Below, piece after piece: positions 59,031 to 64,000 of a stretch of DNA of 64,000 bases (the first letter of the stretch is position 1; every line of letters starts with the position of its first letter). Below the pieces are notes generated by a model, which saw only the letters and a list, made by a program, of their open reading frames with translations, was not told where the DNA came from and made no database searches. Position numbers and translations under genes: made by a program. The DNA is from 67-14 sp020438345 (GTDB lineage Bacteria; Actinomycetota; Thermoleophilia; Solirubrobacterales; 70-9): positions 121,111 through 185,110 of the forward strand of contig CALMSY010000022.1 in the NCBI GenBank assembly GCA_937872475.1, read 5' to 3'.

Positions 59031-59879
59031 TCGAGATCCTGGCCGGGCAGGGTATTTCCACGAAACGGTGTTGCCGGATCCTCGGGGTACTTCACATGGA
59101 AAGGCCGGGCACCGTCTGCTAGGGAGCTCAAACGCAGGTGGCTCAGTGGCCTGATCGCCGAGATCCATGAACGCTCACGCGGTACTTACGGATACCGGCG
59201 AATGACTGCCGAGATCAGGCTTGGCCTCAACATCGAGGTCAACCACAAGCTCGTGTCCCGGCTGATGCGCAAGCAGGTACTAACGGGCCTGCCGAGAAGG
59301 AAACTCAGGCGCTCCGGGCCCAAATCAGATGCCGGTGTCGCTTCGGATCTGGTGTGCCGTGAGTTCTCAGCCGACGGGCCTGACCGGCTCTGGCTGACCG
59401 ACATCACCGAGCACCCAACCAGGGAAGGAAAGCTCTACTACGCTCTCGTTCTCGATGCTTTCGCCCGAAAAGTGGTCGGCTGGTCAATCGACACCCGCCA
59501 GGACGCCGCCCTGGTCACAAACGCGCTTTCCATGGCAACCAGCAACAGAAACCCCGGGTCGGGAGCGATTGTGCACTCCGATCGCGGCAGTCAATTCACT
59601 TCCTGGGCCTTCAGTCAGAAAGTCACAGATGCGGGTCTTGAACCCTCAATGGGCTCGGTTGGCTCGGCCTACGACAGCGCGATGATGGAATCGTTTTGGG
59701 GACGAGTGCAGACCGAACTGCTCGACCGACAACCCTGGCGCACGAGGCTAGAGCTCGCCAGCGCCCTATTCGAGTATCTCGAAGTCTTCTACAACAAGCA
59801 ACGCCGCCACAGCTCCTTCGGAATGCTCACCCCCAACGAATATGAAACCCTTCAAACACCAACCCTGATCGCGGCCTGA
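59015..59879 (+). pseudogene. IS3 family transposase OrfB, disrupted by an internal frameshift
   Basis: After the -1 slip the frame reads VIEILAGQGISTKRCCRILGV and then fails at a TAG. The rest of OrfB continues in another frame from about 59,079: SSGYFTWKGRAPSARELK, then the rve integrase domain with DDE residues in LWLTDITEH, IVHSDRGSQF and SAYDSAMMESFWGR, to the stop at 59,879. The two frames join perfectly if one extra copy of the 11-mer at 59,079-59,089 is restored, so a slipped deletion of a direct repeat probably killed it. Confidence 0.85.
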
Positions 59880-59917
59880 CTCTCACCACCGCGGTCCGAA
59901 AATCGGGGTTCAGATCA

Positions 59918-60378
59918 GGATGATCTCCTCCTCGAGCCTTGCCTCGCGTTTGGCTTCGAGAAGCCTTGCCACCCACTCGGTTGCCGAGGCAAAGATCGTA
60001 CGCTGGCCGGCTAGGCAGGCCCTGATCCCGATGGCTGTGGCGAGATGGGTTTTGCCGGTCCCTGGAGGCCCCAGCAGAACCACGTTTTCTTTGCCGGTAA
60101 GGAAGTCGAGTTGGCCCAGGTGTTTGGCGACCTGGCGTTTGATCGAGAACTGAAACTTGAAGTCGAACTCCTCCAGCGACTTCCTGGCCGGAAAGCGGGC
60201 AGCCCTGATTCTTGCCTCGCCGCCGTGGGATTCACGGGCCGAGACCTCGGTTGAAAGCAGCGCTTCGGTGAAGCGCTCATAGTTCTCGGGCCCGCTCGGC
60301 CAGTGCGGGCAAGGCCCCGGCGGCCGCCGGAGCTTTCAGTGAACGAAAGAGGTGGGCCAGCTCGGCGGTAACGCTCAT
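59918..60378 (-). pseudogene. istB: IS21 helper ATPase IstB, frameshifted and truncated
   Basis: The start ATG 60378 overlaps the istA stop (ATGA). About 30 codons (MSVTAELAHLFRSLKA) run into a stop; the family sequence resumes in another frame with ENYERFTEALLSTEVSARES, continues through SLEEFDFKFQFSIKRQVAKH and Walker A LLGPPGTGKTHLA, and is cut at EARLEEEIIL by the IS3 right end. A one-base change near 60,289-60,300 explains the frame switch. The Walker B half is missing. Confidence 0.88.
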
Positions 60379-61597
60379 GCGCCGATCAACTGGTCGTAGG
60401 CGGCGAGGGACCTGATTTCAACCTCGGTGTTCTTTGGCTTTGGCTTGTATCCGAGCCGCTTGAACCTCATCTTCTCCAGAGCGGCCTGATGAGCCGGGTC
60501 GGTGAAGGCCAAACCGTCGGCGAAGATTCGCTCGTGGTGGCAGGCGATCCTTTCGGTGTCGAGTTCGGTGGCTGTGATGATTTGCTGGCCAGCCCGGATC
60601 TCGACTCTTCTTCCAACCATTCTCGGGTCGAGCGAGTAGTCGTTTCGATCAAAGCGAAGGTAGGGCTGGGCCGGAACCCTGATCACCCGGCGGTAACGGT
60701 TATCGGGAAGGTCTTTTGGCAGCGGCCTCATCGAGACCCTTTCCTGATCGAAATGTTCATCAACAATGCGTTTCGTGGTGCGGTGTCTGCGCTTGCTTGT
60801 CCGGGTCAGCCAGAGGTCGAGCTGATGGCGAAGATCCGCCGGGTTTGCGAAGCGTCGGCCAGCTTCGAAGTTACCGTGGATGAAGCGATGGTTTCGCTCA
60901 AGGGCACCCTTGGCTTCAGCGTCCCCGGCAGCAAGGATGATCCAGCCGAGACCCAGATCCCAAGGTAGGCGGCGAAGAGATCGGTCGGGCGGCCGGCGCC
61001 TTTGTGGAGGGCACCCTCTCGATCGAGAACGAGCTTCCTGGGCAACGCACCGAGCTGGGTCAGGCAGGAACTGATCCCGAAGGCGATATCTTCGAAATGC
61101 TTGGAGAAAATCAGCTCCCCGGCGAGCTTCTTCGAGAACGGAAGCTCCATCGTCAACAGGTAGGCCCTGCGGGTCTGAGCGTAGCCAACCGGCACCTGGT
61201 CTTTGAGCTCAACAAGGTCGATCTGGGCGAGCTCTCCGGGACGGTAAGTGGTGCGCTGATAGGTCCTCGGCGGAGGCAGGTGACGGGGTCTTGGATCCAA
61301 CAGGAGCTCATTGAGAATGCTCTTGCCGCCGGTGTAGCCGAGAACCCGGATCTCTTCCAGGATGCGAACCCCGGAAAGACCCGGATTCTCGCTCAAAAGC
61401 ACCTCAATCTCCCCGCGGTAAGGATCCAGCTTCGATGGCGGCTTCGGCCGCGGCGTGTAGCTCGGCGGAGCGTTAGAAGAAAGCGCCCTGTTGACTGTGT
61501 TTCGGTGGAGGCCGGTCTGTTTGCTGATCTCTCTTTGCGAGAGACCCTCGACCCGGCTCATGCGTCTGATCTCGGCCCATCTTTCCACTTCGAGCAC
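60375..61597 (-). pseudogene. istA: IS21 transposase IstA, disrupted by one frameshift
   Basis: Start GTG 61597 with GGAGGAAGG upstream. The first frame encodes the HTH (SRVEGLSQREISKQTGLHRN) and the integrase core with Asp in LAQIDLVEL and Asp in LVLDREGAL. Near 60,950-60,962 coding passes to another frame (GLGWIILAAGDAEAKGALER, holding the DDE glutamate) and runs through the Mu-type C-terminal domain (RFDRNDYSLDPRMVGRRVEI) to the stop at 60,375. A single indel in the TGGGATCTGGGTC stretch is enough to explain it. Confidence 0.88.
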
Positions 61598-61681
61598 TGC
61601 CTTCCTCCGTCCCGATCGCCTCCGATCGAAACAGGATCCACGCTCCGGCCAGGCTACCCCGGTCAGCTGCAGACGGAACAC

Positions 61682-61725
61682 TTTTAGACCGGCAGACCTG
61701 GCACAGTTTTCAGGCGGCGCTTACA
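61682..61725. repeat. IS21 terminal repeat, inner copy
   Basis: 44 bp differing from the outer copy (61,882-61,925) at three adjacent-region bases. Multiple terminal repeats serving as transposase sites are typical of IS21 ends. Confidence 0.8.
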
Positions 61726-61881
61726 CGGGTTGGCCCGGCTTGACCTCGTCGCTTGCCGCCTTGTTGGCGCCGTCTTTGACGGCCCTCCGGATTCAAGATC
61801 TATTGCCACTCGAAGTCTGGAGAGTGCGGCCGGTATGTACCCCCAAGCCCTCGATCCCCGCTAAATCAGCAAGGCCCCACT

Positions 61882-61925
61882 TTTTAGACCGGCAGATGCG
61901 GCACAGTTTTCAGGCGGCGCTTACA
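61882..61925. repeat. IS21 terminal repeat, outer copy and likely element end
   Basis: On the minus strand it begins TGTAAGCGCCGCCTGAAAA, the usual kind of IS21 terminus. It marks the probable right boundary of the element. Confidence 0.8.
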
Positions 61926-62011
61926 GCTGCTTGCGGCGTACGGTAGGCTGTAGCCACACGAGGGAGAGGTAACGGCCACATGAAGGAGGCAGGGACATGA
62001 GGCGCGCGTGA

Positions 62012-63586
62012 ATGCAATCCGCAGGGATTAGTGTAACTCTGGTGTTGTTGGCTTTTGCGTTGTGTTTTCCGGGTTCGGGGCAGGGTGCTCCGCAGGGGTC
62101 TTGGTCGGCTCCCCGGGGTTTCGGGTTTGATGGCAGGGGACCTGAGGTTGTGATGTCCGGATCTTCGGCGAATGTTCTGCTCCGGACCGAAGGGGGTTTG
62201 GTTTCTTCCCGGCTTGGTCACAAGTCGGGATCCTTCGGCAGCCCTCCTCTACCGGTATCGAGCGGGCCTGTTCCGGGTTTGTGGGCTTCACTTGTGGCAC
62301 TTGGGAACGGGTCGCTTTTCGCGGCCTGGGTATCTACGGATGGTTCGATCCGTTTCAGTACCCAACGTTCGCCTGGTGAGTCCTGGTCCACGGAGAAGCT
62401 GGTTTCAGCACCGGTCCCGGAGGTGCCCGGGAGCTTTTCGGTCGTTGCGGCAGGCAGGACGGATGTTTGTATTGCCTGGCTTCACGATTCGATTGTGCTC
62501 AGTTGCGGGAACCCTTCCACAGGTCTGGGAGAACCCCGCCTGGTACCGGGGTCAGGCCCGCAGTCCGGTGGGTTCAGTTTAGCGGCGAGCCCTGGAGGCC
62601 AGGTGATCCTGGCGTGGACCAAATTCGCGAATTCGGTTCCAAGTACCCGGGCAGTGACCTGGCGCTCGGGCGAGGAACCTGGCAGATCCCACAACCTGGG
62701 TGTCGGGTTCTCGCCGTCAGCCGCGATCGGTCGAGGCGGCAAGGCGGTCGTTGGCTGGACAGCCACTGAGGGCACGGGTAGTCCTGCGAAGCAGATTGCC
62801 AGGGTGGCAGTCAGGAGTTCACTAGCCGCGCGATGGAAGCGGGCCCGGATCCGGAACTCAGGGTCCAAGGAGGTCGTGGGTGCGCTGGTCGAAAGGGATG
62901 GCGATCCCGGTTTGCTCATTTGGGATGACGGGTCCAACCCTGTTGATCCTGGGACCGGTCTGCCGCCACGAAACCTTTACTACAGCTCGATCGATTCGAA
63001 GCTCCTTGGCAATATGGCACTGATTTCGAAGCGAGGCGCTGATGTCTCGCAGAAGCCGAGCATTCATCAGGGGCCCGACGAGACGATCAACGTGGCCTGG
63101 AACGAATCGACGAATCCCGGTGTTTTCGTCGCGACGAAGCTGCCGGGTGAAGCTTTCCGCAAGCCGGTCACGATCGGCTCAGACGACTCGATGTTCCCGA
63201 GGATCGCAACCGGGGACAATGGAAACGCCGTGGTCACGTGGACTGCAACCTCAGGGCTCACCGGGCCAACGGTGGCGAAGTTTTCCGTGGCCAGGCCAGA
63301 TACCGCCTACTGCCGTCGCGAACCCTTCAGGGTCCTCTCGCAAAAGCGAACGAAAAGAGGCCTGTTCAATCTGAAGCTGAAAGCGAACCAGACCGGCAGG
63401 GTCAAGGTCATCATCCCAGGCTCTAAACCAGTCCTGGCGAACCTCGTACGCGGCCAGACAACCCAAGTGAGAGCTCAACCGGAAACCAGCAGAAGAAGCT
63501 CGATTGTCCGGCTTCGGTTCACCTCGGGATTCGGCTGCCGGGCTTTTCAGAAAAGCTTGAACCTGCGAGCCAAAGAATGGACCTGA
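62012..63586 (+). CDS. secreted beta-propeller-like (sialidase-like) protein with basic tail
   Basis: 524 residues. The signal peptide is ISVTLVLLAFALCFPGSGQG. The body has about 50-residue repeats with the pattern G-x-x-hydrophobic-AAW, seen as LGNGSLFAAWVSTDGSIRF, SPGGQVILAWTK and GRGGKAVVGWTA, suggesting a six-bladed propeller of the Asp-box/BNR kind without clear Asp boxes. The last 100 residues are a basic beta domain bracketed by cysteines (AYCRREPFRV and FGCRAF), resembling other secreted proteins in this window. No active-site residues are identified. Confidence 0.75.
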   Translation: MQSAGISVTLVLLAFALCFPGSGQGAPQGSWSAPRGFGFDGRGPEVVMSGSSANVLLRTEGGLVSSRLGHKSGSFGSPPLPVSSGPVPGLWASLVALGNGSLFAAWVSTDGSIRFSTQRSPGESWSTEKLVSAPVPEVPGSFSVVAAGRTDVCIAWLHDSIVLSCGNPSTGLGEPRLVPGSGPQSGGFSLAASPGGQVILAWTKFANSVPSTRAVTWRSGEEPGRSHNLGVGFSPSAAIGRGGKAVVGWTATEGTGSPAKQIARVAVRSSLAARWKRARIRNSGSKEVVGALVERDGDPGLLIWDDGSNPVDPGTGLPPRNLYYSSIDSKLLGNMALISKRGADVSQKPSIHQGPDETINVAWNESTNPGVFVATKLPGEAFRKPVTIGSDDSMFPRIATGDNGNAVVTWTATSGLTGPTVAKFSVARPDTAYCRREPFRVLSQKRTKRGLFNLKLKANQTGRVKVIIPGSKPVLANLVRGQTTQVRAQPETSRRSSIVRLRFTSGFGCRAFQKSLNLRAKEWT

Positions 63587-63595
63587 GGGAGAACC

Positions 63596-63982
63596 ATGAA
63601 TAGATTCTCAAGGAGGCAACTCATCGCTCGAGTTGGCGTACTGGCTGCGAGCGCCACTTTCGTGCCGGCCGATCAACAAGCCAGGGCGTCCACCTCCCTT
63701 CTGGATTCGAATCATGCGCAAGTAGAAAATGAACTTTCAGACAACCAAAAATTAGATTTGGTTCGGGCTACATTGGAAGCAGGTCTCTCTTCGAGGAACC
63801 TTAAACCAGCGTTCGGCGAGGAGCAGGCAAGCTGTAGCATCGAACTCACGAATCCTGACCTCCAAGTCTACTTAAAAGTCAATAGAGAAGGTCTTGAACA
63901 ATTACAGTTCGATAGTGAGACAAGAGAGGCCAAAATACCATCCGCGGGTCTGCCCCGGGTTTGGTTGACACCTGATGTGTGA
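63596..63982 (+). CDS. hypothetical protein with Tat-type signal peptide
   Basis: 128 residues, with GGGAGAA before the ATG, nine nt after the upstream stop, so probably in one transcript with the propeller gene. The N-terminus FSRRQLIARVGVLAASATFV is a twin-arginine signal. The mature part is mixed polar with one cysteine (ASCSIELTNPDLQVYLKV) and no family I know. Its DNA is noticeably more AT-rich than the rest of the window from about 63,720, which hints at recent acquisition. Confidence 0.6.
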   Translation: MNRFSRRQLIARVGVLAASATFVPADQQARASTSLLDSNHAQVENELSDNQKLDLVRATLEAGLSSRNLKPAFGEEQASCSIELTNPDLQVYLKVNREGLEQLQFDSETREAKIPSAGLPRVWLTPDV

Positions 63983-64000
63983 GGATCGCCTCGCACTGGA

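Larger units (their letters stand above)
58636..59917 (+). mobile_element. IS3 family insertion sequence, orfB broken
   Basis: About 1.28 kb. Imperfect terminal inverted repeats match at 11 of 13 positions: left TGACCTGACCCCC (58,636-58,648), right GGGGTTCAGATCA (59,905-59,917). Inside are orfA, a -1 slippery heptamer and a frameshifted orfB. It sits within the istB gene of an IS21 element. I could not find a target duplication, which suggests later loss of one flank. Confidence 0.85.
59918..61925 (-). mobile_element. IS21 family element, truncated and frameshifted
   Basis: Remains of istA and istB lie on the minus strand. The upstream end carries two 44-bp copies of an IS21-type terminal repeat, 200 bp apart (61,682-61,725 and 61,882-61,925); the outer end on the minus strand starts TGTAAGCGCCGCCTGAAAA. 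The distal end has been replaced by the IS3 element. About 140 bp between the repeats show no gene. Confidence 0.85.

Overview
The window is high-GC bacterial DNA and fits an actinobacterium of the class Thermoleophilia (order Solirubrobacterales or close). The grounds are many GTG/TTG starts, and large secreted beta-propeller or Ig-like proteins that end in very basic Arg/Lys-rich beta domains with a few cysteines, a tail style I associate with that class. The assignment is inference; no rRNA is present.

Left chromosomal part (1-33,974). It starts with the end of a cyclic-nucleotide-binding-domain protein, then ychF, a secreted DUF6351 esterase-like protein, a GroES-like protein, a GNAT acetyltransferase and a 1,037-residue secreted propeller. 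Next comes a tight three-gene set of single-pass membrane proteins carrying glycine-every-fourth-residue helices (8,830-10,602), then an M48 protease, a 1,110-residue secreted Ig-like protein, a lipoprotein, a DUF985 cupin, a DUF389 membrane protein, an acyl-CoA ligase and an SDR. The most interesting metabolic block is 19,838-28,402. A GlcD-like flavoenzyme diverges from a six-gene, mostly overlapping operon: TPP lyase, class III aminotransferase, TIM-barrel isomerase, Gfo/Idh dehydrogenase, GntR regulator and semialdehyde dehydrogenase. A 22-bp palindrome sits between them. The substrate is not known. Then follow a small membrane protein, an M23 peptidase, an MBL-fold hydrolase, a lysG/lysE pair, a tandem hairpin repeat and a histone-H1-like protein.

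Integrated element (34,020-50,062). A perfect 71-bp direct repeat, the 3' part of tRNA-Ser(UGA), bounds about 16 kb. The element carries a tyrosine integrase and excisionase at its left end. A replication-initiator-like pair follows, with an iteron-like GGGACA array, then an XRE regulator and small unknown genes. The cargo is for defence: a 1,612-residue type ISP restriction-modification enzyme, a translationally coupled PD-(D/E)xK/DUF5655 protein, an HNH-like protein, and a compact module of an unknown protein, an XRE-ImmA/IrrE protease and a TIGR02391/HEPN-like protein.

Right part (50,063-64,000). It has a minisatellite, an MFS permease overlapping an aldonolactone oxidase, an MFS efflux pump with its TetR regulator and a repeated operator, an amino acid deaminase/aldolase-like PLP protein, and a second TPP enzyme with an altered metal-binding motif. 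A third copy of the hairpin repeat lies next to a nested transposon pile-up: an IS3 element inserted into the istB gene of an already frameshifted IS21 element. The window ends with a secreted propeller-like protein and a Tat-signal protein.
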